This document shows, in pieces, positions 36,718 through 45,813 of a DNA stretch of 64,000 bases. The position numbers were made by a program, and so were the translations under genes. The DNA comes from Cupriavidus pampae (GTDB lineage Bacteria; Pseudomonadota; Gammaproteobacteria; Burkholderiales; Burkholderiaceae): NCBI RefSeq assembly GCF_914271485.1, contig NZ_CAJZAG010000008.1, positions 310,001 to 374,000 of the forward strand, given 5' to 3'. How positions within the stretch are numbered: the stretch's first letter is position 1; each line of letters opens with the position of its first letter. Below the pieces are notes generated by a model that worked only from the letters and a program-made list of their open reading frames with translations, made no database searches and was not told the origin of the DNA.

Positions 36718-37683
36718 ATGGACAAGCAACATTTCAACGTGACCTACCGCGGGCCCGCACTCACCAATGCGGAGATGGACGTGCGCGACCTCGCGCCGGC
36801 CCTGCTGGCCTTGAGCGGATTGCTCGAGTCGGCCACGGAGGCGCTCTATCCCGGACGCGCCAGCGCGCAGGTCAAGGTTTGCGGGTTTCGTGACGGCAGC
36901 TTCGGTATCGATGTCTCGATCGGCACCTCGATCGTCTCGCGCATGCGCGAGTTCTTTGCCAGCTCGGACGCCTCGGCGCTGGCCAATGCGCTGGCGGTAT
37001 TGACCGCGCTCGGCTTTATCGCCGAGAAGGGCCGCACCAGCCTGATCGGCACTCTGCGATGGATTCGCAATCGCAAGGTCGAGCGGATGGAGCATGCCGA
37101 CGGCAAGGCGGTGTTGGAGGTCGACGGCGAGCGTTACGAGATTCCGGAGGATGTCTACCGGCTGATGCAGGACAAGCGGGTGCGCAACTGCCTGCAGAAA
37201 TTGCTCGACCCGCTTGCGCATCCCGGCATCGAAGTCGTTTCCTTCGGATCCGATGGAAATGTGGCGGCAATCATTACGTCGGATGAAGCAATCTGGTTCA
37301 CGGGATTGCCGCACGTCGACACGATGATCCGGCAGGAGACGCAGGAAATGACGCTATCGTTTCTGGCCATCAACTTCAGGCCCGAGTTTCACTGGTGGGC
37401 GTTCGACGGCCATATGCTTGTGCCCGTGATGATCGAGGATGAGGAGTTCCGCCATCGGGTGGACCACAACCTCATCAGCTTTGCGCGTTGCGATCGGTTC
37501 CGCTGCGATGTGCGCGCGACACAGTGGCGGACCGCATTCGGCGTAAAAACCGAATACGAAGTGGTCAAGGTCTGCGCACACATGAGTGCGTCTGGCAGTG
37601 CCGACTGGCCTCCGATGGCCTGGCCGGGCAAGGATCTGTTTGGCGATCGGCGCGAGAAAGAGACGTCCACCGAGATGGCATAA
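36718..37683 (+). CDS. Unrecognised 321-residue protein
   Basis: No family recognised with confidence. The protein is soluble, acidic to neutral, with no signal peptide. It begins MDKQHFNVTYRGPALTNAEM and a predicted alpha/beta N-terminal half. A short hydrophobic helix around residues 80-102 (SALANALAVLTALGFIAEKG) is probably a core or peripheral helix rather than a membrane segment. The C-terminal half has aromatic strands (FHWWAFDGHMLVPVMI) and ends charged. AAGGAGAG before the ATG is a strong ribosome binding site. It stands alone between terminators, with TRAP genes convergent downstream. Such isolated genes are often accessory, but base composition is not visibly different from neighbours. 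Confidence 0.8.
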   Translation: MDKQHFNVTYRGPALTNAEMDVRDLAPALLALSGLLESATEALYPGRASAQVKVCGFRDGSFGIDVSIGTSIVSRMREFFASSDASALANALAVLTALGFIAEKGRTSLIGTLRWIRNRKVERMEHADGKAVLEVDGERYEIPEDVYRLMQDKRVRNCLQKLLDPLAHPGIEVVSFGSDGNVAAIITSDEAIWFTGLPHVDTMIRQETQEMTLSFLAINFRPEFHWWAFDGHMLVPVMIEDEEFRHRVDHNLISFARCDRFRCDVRATQWRTAFGVKTEYEVVKVCAHMSASGSADWPPMAWPGKDLFGDRREKETSTEMA

Positions 37684-37707
37684 AAAACGCCCCGCGATGC
37701 GGGGCGT
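37682..37707 (-). terminator. Intrinsic terminator of the TRAP permease operon
   Basis: On the minus strand CGCCCCGC/GCGGGGCG forms an 8-bp stem with a 3-nt loop and is followed by TTTTTT. It lies about 22 bp after the dctM stop. The T-run overlaps the stop codon of the convergent unknown gene; on the plus strand no U-tract follows the stem. Confidence 0.82.
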
Positions 37708-37728
37708 TGGGGGTGCGCGGTAGAACCG

Positions 37729-39525
37729 TTAGTTTTTCTTCTCGAACTCGAACTGCGGTGCCGCTGGTTCGCTCTCGGTCTGCTGCGGCACGTTGAGGTC
37801 CAGCGAGCCTGGTGCGGAGGGTGCCGAAGATGCCGTCGGTGGCGGTACGTTCGCGGCTCCCGGCGCCGAGGGTCCCGATGCCCCCGATGCCCCCGATGCC
37901 CCCGAGTCACCACCTCCCCCAAGCGGGATACTGATCTCCGCCGAACTACTGTGTTTCATCGACCCCTTGTCGAGGAACATCGTCACCATGCCCGGCCAGA
38001 ACATGACCAGCAGCACCATGATCATCTGCAGGCCGACCCAGGGCAGCGCGCCCCAGTAGATATCGGAGCTCTTCACTTCCTTCGGGGCGATGCCGCGCAG
38101 ATAGAACAGCGCGAAGCCGAACGGCGGGTGCATGAACGAGGTCTGCATGTTCACGCACAGCATCACGCCAAACCAGACCAATGCCGCGGTGGCCGCGGCC
38201 TCGGGATTGCCGCCCATCGAGTCGGCGACCACCGGTGCCAGCACCTTGACCGCGACCGGTGCCAGCATCGGCACCACGATAAAGGCGATCTCGAAGAAGT
38301 CCAGGAAGAACGCGAGGAAGAAGATAAACAGGTTCACCACGATCAGGAAGCCGATCCAGCCGCCCGGCAGCGAGGTGAACAGATGCTCGACCCACGCGCC
38401 GCCATCGACGCCCTGGAACACCACCGAGAAGCAGGTGGAGCCGATCAGGATAAACACCACCATCGCGGTGATGCGCGCGGTGGACTGGTAGGCCTCGACG
38501 ATCAGCAGGCGCAGGTCGGTCAGCTGACCCGCGCGCAGCAGCAGCCAGATCACCACGAGGTAAGCCACGGCGAGCGGGATGCGGAACGCGTGCGAGCCGA
38601 ACGCGAAGACGCCAATCGCGGCGGCCACCAGCGTCGCCGCGATGCCGATGCGGTAGACGTTGCGGTCGATGCGGTTGAAGCCCTTGTCGCGGATTACCGC
38701 CAGCACCAGCGCGCCGACTGCGCCCATCGCGCCCGACTCGGTCGGGGTGGCGATGCCGAGCATGATCGTGCCGAGCACGAGGAAGATCAGCACCGCGCAT
38801 GGGATGATGCCGCGCAGGCATTTGACCCACAGCGCCACGCCGCGCAGCGTGCGTGCCTCGGCCGGCACGGGCGGCAGCCAGTCCGGCTTGATACGCGTGA
38901 GGACGAACGTGTAGAGCGCGAACAGCGCGATCTGCACGACCGACGGGCCCCAGGCACCGAGGTACATGCTGCCGACGTCGGCGCTGCCCATGGGCGTCTT
39001 GAGCTGATCCGCGAGCACCACGAGCACCAGCGACGGCGGCACCAGCTGCGTGATCGTGCCCGACGCGGCCAGCACGCCGGTGGCGTACTTCATGTTGTAG
39101 CGGTAGCGCATCATCACGGGCAGCGAGATCATCGCCATCGCGATGACCTGCGCGGCCACGGTGCCGGTAATCGCGCCGAGGATGAAGCCGACGATGATCA
39201 CCGAGTAGCCGAGGCCGCCGCGCACGGGGCCGAACAACTGGCCCATCGAGTCGAGCATGTCCTCGGCGAGCCCGCATTTCTCGAGGATCGCGCCCATAAA
39301 GGTAAAGAACGGGATCGCCAGCAGCAGCTCATTGGCCAGCACGCTGCCGAACACGCGGGTCGGCACGGCCTGCAGGAACTGGATCGGGAAGTAACCCCAT
39401 TCGATCGCAAGGAAGCCGAACGCCAGACCGACCGCCGATAGCGAGAACGCCACCGGGAAGCCAACCAGCATGAACAGCACCAGGCCGCCGAACATCAGCG
39501 GCGGCATGTACTCCAATGGAATCAT
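37729..39525 (-). CDS. dctM: TRAP transporter large permease (DctM type)
   Basis: Large membrane subunit of a tripartite ATP-independent periplasmic transporter, which uses an ion gradient to import a carboxylate-type solute. Many hydrophobic helices and the family segments GLAEDMLDSMGQLFGPVRGGLGY and ALVWFGVMLCVNMQTSFMHPPFG are present. It is 598 residues, well over the usual about 430. The excess is a mid-protein insert of extra membrane helices (about residues 280-400), seen in one DctM subfamily, and a Gly/Ser/Pro-rich cytoplasmic-type tail of about 80 residues. It overlaps dctQ by 4 nt. The substrate is unknown because the binding protein is not in the window. Confidence 0.85.
   Translation of the reverse strand: MIPLEYMPPLMFGGLVLFMLVGFPVAFSLSAVGLAFGFLAIEWGYFPIQFLQAVPTRVFGSVLANELLLAIPFFTFMGAILEKCGLAEDMLDSMGQLFGPVRGGLGYSVIIVGFILGAITGTVAAQVIAMAMISLPVMMRYRYNMKYATGVLAASGTITQLVPPSLVLVVLADQLKTPMGSADVGSMYLGAWGPSVVQIALFALYTFVLTRIKPDWLPPVPAEARTLRGVALWVKCLRGIIPCAVLIFLVLGTIMLGIATPTESGAMGAVGALVLAVIRDKGFNRIDRNVYRIGIAATLVAAAIGVFAFGSHAFRIPLAVAYLVVIWLLLRAGQLTDLRLLIVEAYQSTARITAMVVFILIGSTCFSVVFQGVDGGAWVEHLFTSLPGGWIGFLIVVNLFIFFLAFFLDFFEIAFIVVPMLAPVAVKVLAPVVADSMGGNPEAAATAALVWFGVMLCVNMQTSFMHPPFGFALFYLRGIAPKEVKSSDIYWGALPWVGLQMIMVLLVMFWPGMVTMFLDKGSMKHSSSAEISIPLGGGGDSGASGASGASGPSAPGAANVPPPTASSAPSAPGSLDLNVPQQTESEPAAPQFEFEKKN
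37877..37903. repeat. 9-bp tandem repeat in the DctM tail
   Basis: GATGCCCCC occurs three times head to tail and encodes Gly-Ala-Ser units on the minus strand. It lies in the low-complexity C-terminal tail, where copy-number change would keep the frame. Confidence 0.85.
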
Positions 39526-40064
39526 TGCACGGGCCTCTCGTATTTCGATTCGATGCGCACGAGGCCCTTGAGGGCGGCAAAGCGCTTGATCAGTTCAGAA
39601 ATGCCTTGCAGCGTGAGGAATGCAAAGCCAAGCGGTACCACGAGCTTGATCGGGTAGCGGGGGAGGCCGCCCGAGTTGCCCGACTGCTCGAGGATCTTCC
39701 ACGAGGGGAGGAACAGCGAATCCCACGACAGCCACGTGAAGAGGATCGTCGACGGCAGCAGGAACACCACGATGCCGAAGATGTCGATCCAGTGCTGCGC
39801 GCGCTCGGACACGTTGCCGTAGATCAGATCCACGCGCACATGCTCGTTGCGCTGGAACGTGTACGACGCGCCGAACATCACCGCGATGGCAAACATGTAC
39901 CACTGCAGTTCGAGCGGCCAGTTGTCGCTGAGATTAAAGCCGTAGCGGAGCAGGGCGTTGCCTGCGCTGACCAGGCACGACAGCAGGATCATGATGTTTG
40001 CAAGTCTGCCTGTGTGCTGGTTCAACCTGTCGATCTGCCGTGACAGACCAAGCAAGTAGTTCAT
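39522..40064 (-). CDS. dctQ: TRAP transporter small permease (DctQ type)
   Basis: Small four-helix membrane subunit of a TRAP transporter, 180 residues. The helices begin near ANIMILLSCLVSAGNALLRY and ELQWYMFAIAVMFGASYTF. The conserved NEHVRVDLIY motif follows helix two, and the last helix is LVVPLGFAFLTLQGISELIKR. It overlaps dctM by 4 nt, as expected for a QM pair. GGGGAGA precedes the start. No dctP-type binding protein lies upstream before argH. Confidence 0.85.
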   Translation of the reverse strand: MNYLLGLSRQIDRLNQHTGRLANIMILLSCLVSAGNALLRYGFNLSDNWPLELQWYMFAIAVMFGASYTFQRNEHVRVDLIYGNVSERAQHWIDIFGIVVFLLPSTILFTWLSWDSLFLPSWKILEQSGNSGGLPRYPIKLVVPLGFAFLTLQGISELIKRFAALKGLVRIESKYERPVQ

Positions 40065-40169
40065 GGGTTGTCTCCCCGTATTTTGCGGCGATTAGTGTAT
40101 CTGTAACAAAATGCTGCGGCGCTCCGTAGTTGTACCTATCGATGGCGCGCGCGCAACGGCCGCGCATGC

Positions 40170-40204
40170 AAAAAGCCGCCGGGCTTACGCCACGGCGGCT
40201 TTTT
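40170..40204 (-). terminator. Intrinsic terminator of argH
   Basis: AAAAAGCCGCCG (40170-40181) and CGGCGGCTTTTT (40193-40204) form a 12-bp inverted repeat with an 11-nt loop. It has T-tracts on both strands. The nearest gene ending toward it is argH on the minus strand, 45 bp away. Confidence 0.85.
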
Positions 40205-40249
40205 GTTGCGCAGGCTTACGTGAAACTTACGCGTCGTTTATGCGCACCC

Positions 40250-41659
40250 TCAGAGGCTGGCGCGCGCAGCTTTGATGGCGGCTCGGACCTGATCGGGGGC
40301 GGTGCCACCGATATGATTGCGCGCTGCGACCGAGCCCTCAAGCGTCAGTACTGCGTGCACGTCTTCACCGATCAGCGAGGCCTTGTCGCCAAGGCCCGAG
40401 GCGTCGCGCAGCTCGGCCACCGTGAGGTCGGCCAGGTCGCAGTGGCGCAGGTCGCAGGCGCGCACGGCATGGGCCACGGCCTCGTGCGCGTCGCGGAACG
40501 GCAGGCCGCGCTTGACCAGATAGTCGGCGAGGTCCGTCGCGGTGGCGTAGCCCTGCAGCGCCGCGGCGCGCATCGCGTCGGGCTTGACCGTGATGCCAGG
40601 CACCATGTCCGCGAAGATACGCAGCGTGTCCACAACCGTATCGACGGTGTCGAACAGCGGCTCCTTGTCTTCCTGGTTGTCCTTGTTGTACGCGAGGGGC
40701 TGGCCCTTCATCAGCGTGAGCAGGCCGATCAGATGGCCGTTGACGCGACCGGTCTTGCCGCGCGCGAGTTCGGGCACGTCCGGGTTCTTCTTCTGCGGCA
40801 TGATCGAGCTGCCCGTGCAGAAGCGGTCCGCGATGTCGATAAAGCCGACGCGCGGGCTCATCCACAGCACCAGTTCCTCGGAGAAGCGCGACACGTGCGT
40901 CATCACCAGCGCGGCGGCGGCGCAGAATTCGATGGCGAAGTCACGGTCCGACACGGCGTCCAGCGAGTTGCGGCACACGCCGTCGAAGCCGAGCTGGCTG
41001 GCGACGAACTCGCGGTCGATCGGATAGCTGGTGCCGGCCAGTGCCGCGGCGCCGAGCGGCAGGCGGTTGACGCGCTTGCGGCAGTCCACCATGCGCTCGG
41101 TATCGCGCGTGAACATTTCCACATAGGCCATCAGATGGTGGCCGAACGTCACGGGCTGGGCCACCTGCAGGTGGGTGAAGCCCGGCAGGATGGTGGCCGC
41201 GTTCTGTTCCGCGAGGTCGAGCAGCGCGCCGCGCAGCGCGCCGAGCAGGCCGACGATATTGTCGATCTCGCTACGCAGCCACAGACGGATATCGGTCGCC
41301 ACCTGGTCGTTACGCGAGCGGCCCGTATGCAGGCGCTTGCCGGCGTCGCCGACCAGTGCGGTCAGGCGGGCCTCGATGTTCAGGTGGACGTCTTCGAGGT
41401 CGAGCTTCCATTCGAACGCGCCCGACTCGATCTCGCCACGGACCTGCGTCATGCCACGCTCGATCTCGGCGCGGTCGGCCTCGGCGATGATGCCCTGCTT
41501 CGCCAGCATGGCCGCGTGGGCCAGCGAGCCCTGGATATCGAACAGCGCAAGGCGCTTGTCGAAGAAGACCGAAGCGGTATAGCGCTTCACGAGGTCGGAC
41601 ACCGGCTCGGTGAAGCGGGCGGACCAGGCTTCGCCTTTCTTGGCAAGTTGGGAAGTCAT
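40250..41659 (-). CDS. argH: Argininosuccinate lyase
   Basis: ArgH cleaves argininosuccinate to arginine and fumarate. The fumarase/aspartase-superfamily signature [11 protein letters not shown] is present, as are [14 protein letters not shown] and [15 protein letters not shown]. Length 469 is typical. The start at 41659 gives [16 protein letters not shown]; an ATG at 41674 would add five residues. It is on the same strand as the sigma/anti-sigma pair 80 bp upstream but has its own terminator. Confidence 0.95.
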   Translation of the reverse strand: MTSQLAKKGEAWSARFTEPVSDLVKRYTASVFFDKRLALFDIQGSLAHAAMLAKQGIIAEADRAEIERGMTQVRGEIESGAFEWKLDLEDVHLNIEARLTALVGDAGKRLHTGRSRNDQVATDIRLWLRSEIDNIVGLLGALRGALLDLAEQNAATILPGFTHLQVAQPVTFGHHLMAYVEMFTRDTERMVDCRKRVNRLPLGAAALAGTSYPIDREFVASQLGFDGVCRNSLDAVSDRDFAIEFCAAAALVMTHVSRFSEELVLWMSPRVGFIDIADRFCTGSSIMPQKKNPDVPELARGKTGRVNGHLIGLLTLMKGQPLAYNKDNQEDKEPLFDTVDTVVDTLRIFADMVPGITVKPDAMRAAALQGYATATDLADYLVKRGLPFRDAHEAVAHAVRACDLRHCDLADLTVAELRDASGLGDKASLIGEDVHAVLTLEGSVAARNHIGGTAPDQVRAAIKAARASL

Positions 41660-41739
41660 GACGGCAGGGCGCAAAAACGGGAAACCGCGATTATATGCCG
41701 AGGCGGCGGTTATCCCGTCAGCGATGCTGCGAGAAGTGC

Positions 41740-41940
41740 CTAACGCAGCGCTTCTACCGTACCACTTTCAAAGTATGTCGTGCCTTCCCGGACGAGCTTG
41801 CGCAGACCCCGCAGGGCGGCGAGCGCGTCCACGCAGTCGGAGCAGTCCTCGAGATGATGCTCGAGCCGGACCCCGTCCCCGGCACCGATTTCGCCATCGG
41901 CGCAGATCTCCAGCAACTGGCGGGCGTCGTTGCAATTCAT
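41740..41940 (-). CDS. Zinc-finger (zf-HC2) anti-sigma factor
   Basis: A 66-residue protein with the zinc-binding anti-sigma motif H-x3-C-x2-C (HLEDCSDC) after an N-terminal [10 protein letters not shown]. Such ZAS domains bind and inhibit ECF sigma factors, often with redox or metal sensing at the cysteines. It has no membrane segment, so it would be a soluble anti-sigma factor. GAGGTA precedes ATG at 41940. The sigma gene lies immediately upstream, 10 bp away. Confidence 0.78.
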   Translation of the reverse strand: MNCNDARQLLEICADGEIGAGDGVRLEHHLEDCSDCVDALAALRGLRKLVREGTTYFESGTVEALR

Positions 41941-41950
41941 GGTGCGTACC

Positions 41951-42523
41951 TCATGGTGCGGACGTCCGGAGCAGGACGATGGTGGCGGCGAGCTGGCGCC
42001 GCGCGCGGGAGAGCGTAGCCTGCACCGCTTCGCGTGACGTGTTGGTGACCGCGGCGATATCGCGGTAGTGCAGCCCTTCGAGCTCGCGCAGGACGATGGC
42101 CTCGCGCGCCGCGACGGGCAGCCGCTCCAGCGCCGCCTGGACCAGGTGCACATCGTCCTCGCGTAGCCGCAACATCGGATCGCCGGTGACGGGCGTTTCG
42201 ATACTCCACGCCTCGACATTCAACGCCTCGACATTCCACGCCTCGATCGCCTGCGCGGCCTGCGGCTGTTGCGCGCACCACGTGGCGTGCACGACCGCCA
42301 GCAGCCACGTGCGCGGCCGCTCGCCCTGGAAGCCGGCGATCGCCGCTTCCGCGTGACGCATGGACGCGCGCATCAGCGCGTCGGCATCCGGCGCATTGCC
42401 GCATAGCCAGCGCGCGAGATTGTGCGCGGCGTCGGCGTGCGGCAGCACGAGCGCATCGAAGCGACGGCGCTCCTCGCCGGCTGGTGGTGACTGGACTGGC
42501 AACTCGAACGACACACGGTTCAT
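41951..42523 (-). CDS. ECF-like RNA polymerase sigma factor
   Basis: A 190-residue sigma-70 family protein. The region 4 helix-turn-helix is clear: ALERLPVAAREAIVLRELEG then YRDIAAVTNTSREAVQATLSRARRQL. Region 2 is divergent (LARWLCGNAPDADALMRASM) relative to the usual DLVQETFLR pattern. A 15-bp repeat in the linker encodes repeated Val/Ile-Glu-Ala-Trp/Leu-Asn units. Paired with the anti-sigma gene downstream. The target promoter is unknown. Confidence 0.75.
   Translation of the reverse strand: MNRVSFELPVQSPPAGEERRRFDALVLPHADAAHNLARWLCGNAPDADALMRASMRHAEAAIAGFQGERPRTWLLAVVHATWCAQQPQAAQAIEAWNVEALNVEAWSIETPVTGDPMLRLREDDVHLVQAALERLPVAAREAIVLRELEGLHYRDIAAVTNTSREAVQATLSRARRQLAATIVLLRTSAP
42205..42249. 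repeat. 15-bp tandem repeat in the sigma-factor linker
   Basis: Three units of 15 bp (TCCACGCCTCGACAT, TCAACGCCTCGACAT and TCCACGCCTCGATCG). On the minus strand they encode about three copies of a five-residue unit, IEAWN, VEALN and VEAWS, between sigma regions 2 and 4. Confidence 0.85.
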
Positions 42524-42606
42524 GCGATGACCCCCAGGATGACGGCAGGGTCAGTGTATCCGCGGCGCTCCGCGTGCGCTCGACTATCTATGATGCAGGT
42601 GCGTCA

Positions 42607-45600
42607 TCAATCATGGTCCGCGAGCACGCGCGGCTCCGGCGTATGCGAGGCCGGTGCCGATGCTGCATTGCGATGGCCACGCGCTTCCGTGCGCGCGGCC
42701 TTGCGACGCATGTACCAGTAGTGCGCGCGATCGAGGTACAGGTAAACCACAGGTGTCGTGAACAACGTGAGCAATTGCGAGACCAGCAGACCACCGACCA
42801 TCGCGTAGCCGAGCGGGCGCCGCAGTTCGGAGCCCGCGCCGTGGCCGAGCATCAGCGGCAGCCCGGCCAGCAGCGCGCACATCGTGGTCATCATGATCGG
42901 ACGGAAGCGCAGCAGGCACGCCTCGTAGATGGCCTCCTGCGGCGACAGGCCGCGCTCACGCTCCGCCTGCAACGCGAAGTCCACCATCATGATGCCGTTC
43001 TTCTTGACGATGCCGATCAGCAGGATCACGCCGATCAGCGCGATGACCGTGAAGTCGTAGCCACCCAGCAGCAGCACGAGGACCGCGCCGACGCCGGCCG
43101 ACGGCAGCGTCGACAGAATCGTGAGCGGATGGATATAGCTCTCGTAAAGCAGACCCAGCACGATGTACACGGCGATCAGCGCGGCCGCTATCAGATACGG
43201 CTGCGATGCCAGCGACGCGCCGAACGCCTGCGCGGTGCCCTGGAACGCGCCGCTGAGCGCGGTGGGCTTGCCCATGCTCGCGAGCGCCTGATTGATCGCG
43301 GTCACCGCATCGCCGAGCGAGGTGCCCGCCGACAGGTTGAACGAGATCGTCACCGCCGGGAACTGGCCCTGGTGGCTGATCGACAGATACGAGGTGCGAT
43401 TGGTGTCGATGCTGACGAACGCGGACAGCGGCACCTGCTGGCCCGTGATCGGCGAGGTGACATAGAGCTTCTCGAACAGCCGCGGATCTTCCTGCAGCTT
43501 GGGCGTGGCTTCGAGAATCACGTGATAGCTGTTGATCTGCGTAAAGTACTGCGCCACCTGCCGCTGGCCGATCGCGTCGTACAGCGTGGCGTCGATCAGT
43601 GCGGGCGTGATGCCGAAGCTCGACGCGCGCGCGCGGTCGATCGTGATCATCGCGGCGGCCGCGGCGTTCTGCTGGTCGGACGCGACATCGGCGAGTTCGG
43701 GCAACTGTCGGAAGCGTTGCAGGATGCGCGGCGCCCAGTCGTTGAGCTCGGACAGGTTGGCGTCGGTCAGCGTGAACTGATACTGCGTGCGCGACAGCCG
43801 GCCGCCGACGTTGATGTCCTGGCCCGCCTGCAGGAACAGGTTGGCGCCTTCCACCTTTGCCAGTTGCGGCCGCAGACGCGCGATGACTTCATCGGCGGTG
43901 GCCGTGCGGCCCGCGTCTTTCGGCTTGAGCGAGATAAAGAAGTTGCCGGTGTTGACGGTGTTCTGGCCGCCGGTCATGCCGACCGCCTCCACGTCCGGGT
44001 CCGCGCGCACCACGTCGGCCAGCGCGACCATGCGCGTGTTCATCGACTTGAACGAGGCGTCCTGCGAGGACTCCGCAAAGCCGAACAGGAAGCCGGTGTC
44101 CTGTTGTGGGAAGAAGCCCTTGGGAATGTAGATAAACAGCGCCACCGTGGCGGCCACGGTCAGGATGAACGCGCACAGCGTGATGAACTGGTGCCGCATC
44201 ACGCGATCGAGCCCGTGGCGGTACGCGTTGAGCATCGCCTCGAAGCCGCGCTCGAACAGTTGAAACATCTTGCTGTGCGTTTCCTGATGGGCGGGGTCGT
44301 GCGGCTTGAGAAAGCGCGAGCACAACATCGGCGTGAGGGTCAGCGAGACGATGACCGACACCGCGATCGTCAGCGTGACGGTGACCGCGAACTCGCGGAA
44401 CAGGCGTCCGACGATGCCGCCCATCAGCAGCAGCGGAATAAACACTGCGACCAGCGAGACCGAGATCGAGATGATGGTGAAGCCGATCTCGGCGGCGCCC
44501 TTGAGCGCGGCCTCCATCGGCGCCATGCCTGCCTCGACGTGCCGGTAGATGTTCTCCAGCATCACGATTGCGTCGTCCACCACGAAGCCCACCGCGATGG
44601 TCAGTGCCATCAGCGACAGGTTGTCGCGCGAGTAGCCGAGCATGTACATGCCGCCGGCGGTGCCGAGCAGCGCGAGCGGTACCGTCACGCTCGGAATCAG
44701 CGTGGCGGGCAGATTGCGCAGGAACATGAAGATGATCATCACGACCAGCACAATGGTCAGCACGAGCGTGAATTCGACGTCCGACTCCGACGCGCGGATG
44801 TTCTGCGTGCGGTCCGCGAGGATGTTGACCTGCACGGAGGCGGGAATCGACGCGCGCAATTTCGGCAGCGCGGCCTTGATGGCGTCGACGGTGGCGATCA
44901 CGTTGGCGCCGGGCTGCTTGGTCACCGCGAGAATGATCGCGCGGCCGTTACGAAGCGTGCTGTCCTCCGTCACGGCCTTGCCCGCGAAGCCCCAGCCCGC
45001 GAGCTTGGCGTTCTCGGGGCCGTCGACGGCCACGCCGACATCGCGCACGCGCACCGGGGCGCCATTGCGGTAGGCCAGCACCATGTCGTTCCACGCGGCG
45101 GCCTTGGTCAGCTGGTCGTTGGTGTAGACGTTGAAGGATTTGCTTGGGCCATCGGTGCTGCCGGTGGGCGCGTTGACGGTGGTCGAGGCGATGACGCCGC
45201 GAATGTCCTCGAGGCTCAGGCCGAGCGCCGAGATCTTGCCGGGGTCCACCTGGATGCGCACAGCCGGCTTTTGCTGACCGCCGATGTTGACGAGGCCCAC
45301 GCCCGCGATCTGCGAGATCTGTTGCGCAAGGATATTGTCGGCGTAGTCGTTGACCGCGATCAGTGGCAGCGCGTCGGACTGCACCGCCATAACGAGGATC
45401 GGCGAGTCGGCCGGGTTGATCTTGCGGAACGAGGGCGGGCTCGGCAGGTTGGTCGGCAGCTGGCCGCCGGCTGCGTTGATGGCGGCCTGCACGTCCACCG
45501 CGGCGGCGTCGATGCTACGGTTGAGGTCGAACTGCAGCGTGATCTGCGTGCTGCCCTGCGCGCTCTGCGAGGTCATCTGCGACAGGCCGGCGATCAGCGA

Positions 45601-45813
45601 GAACTGGCGTTCGAGCGGCTGCGCGACGTTCGACGCCATAGTCTCCGGGTTCGCGCCGGGCAGGCTGGCGCTGACCTGGATGGTCGGGAAGTCGACCTGC
45701 GGCAACGGGGCGATGGGCAGCAACGGCCAGGCGGCCACGCCAACCAGCAGCAGTGCCAGCGCCAGCAGCGAGGTGCCGATCGGGCGCTTGATAAATGCGG
45801 CGGAAATGCTCAT
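42607..45813 (-). CDS. Multidrug efflux RND permease (MdtB/MdtC type)
   Basis: An inner-membrane resistance-nodulation-division pump of 1068 residues. The N-terminus ISAAFIKRPIGTSLLALALLL and the TM4 proton-relay VGFVVDDAIVMLENIYRH (adjacent Asp residues) are typical. Twelve membrane segments and two large periplasmic loops fit the family. Sequence features resemble MdtC/MuxC-type hydrophobe exporters. It is the last gene of an outer-membrane factor, adaptor, pump order on the minus strand and overlaps the adaptor by 4 nt. Substrate is unknown. Confidence 0.9.
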   Translation of the reverse strand: MSISAAFIKRPIGTSLLALALLLVGVAAWPLLPIAPLPQVDFPTIQVSASLPGANPETMASNVAQPLERQFSLIAGLSQMTSQSAQGSTQITLQFDLNRSIDAAAVDVQAAINAAGGQLPTNLPSPPSFRKINPADSPILVMAVQSDALPLIAVNDYADNILAQQISQIAGVGLVNIGGQQKPAVRIQVDPGKISALGLSLEDIRGVIASTTVNAPTGSTDGPSKSFNVYTNDQLTKAAAWNDMVLAYRNGAPVRVRDVGVAVDGPENAKLAGWGFAGKAVTEDSTLRNGRAIILAVTKQPGANVIATVDAIKAALPKLRASIPASVQVNILADRTQNIRASESDVEFTLVLTIVLVVMIIFMFLRNLPATLIPSVTVPLALLGTAGGMYMLGYSRDNLSLMALTIAVGFVVDDAIVMLENIYRHVEAGMAPMEAALKGAAEIGFTIISISVSLVAVFIPLLLMGGIVGRLFREFAVTVTLTIAVSVIVSLTLTPMLCSRFLKPHDPAHQETHSKMFQLFERGFEAMLNAYRHGLDRVMRHQFITLCAFILTVAATVALFIYIPKGFFPQQDTGFLFGFAESSQDASFKSMNTRMVALADVVRADPDVEAVGMTGGQNTVNTGNFFISLKPKDAGRTATADEVIARLRPQLAKVEGANLFLQAGQDINVGGRLSRTQYQFTLTDANLSELNDWAPRILQRFRQLPELADVASDQQNAAAAAMITIDRARASSFGITPALIDATLYDAIGQRQVAQYFTQINSYHVILEATPKLQEDPRLFEKLYVTSPITGQQVPLSAFVSIDTNRTSYLSISHQGQFPAVTISFNLSAGTSLGDAVTAINQALASMGKPTALSGAFQGTAQAFGASLASQPYLIAAALIAVYIVLGLLYESYIHPLTILSTLPSAGVGAVLVLLLGGYDFTVIALIGVILLIGIVKKNGIMMVDFALQAERERGLSPQEAIYEACLLRFRPIMMTTMCALLAGLPLMLGHGAGSELRRPLGYAMVGGLLVSQLLTLFTTPVVYLYLDRAHYWYMRRKAARTEARGHRNAASAPASHTPEPRVLADHD

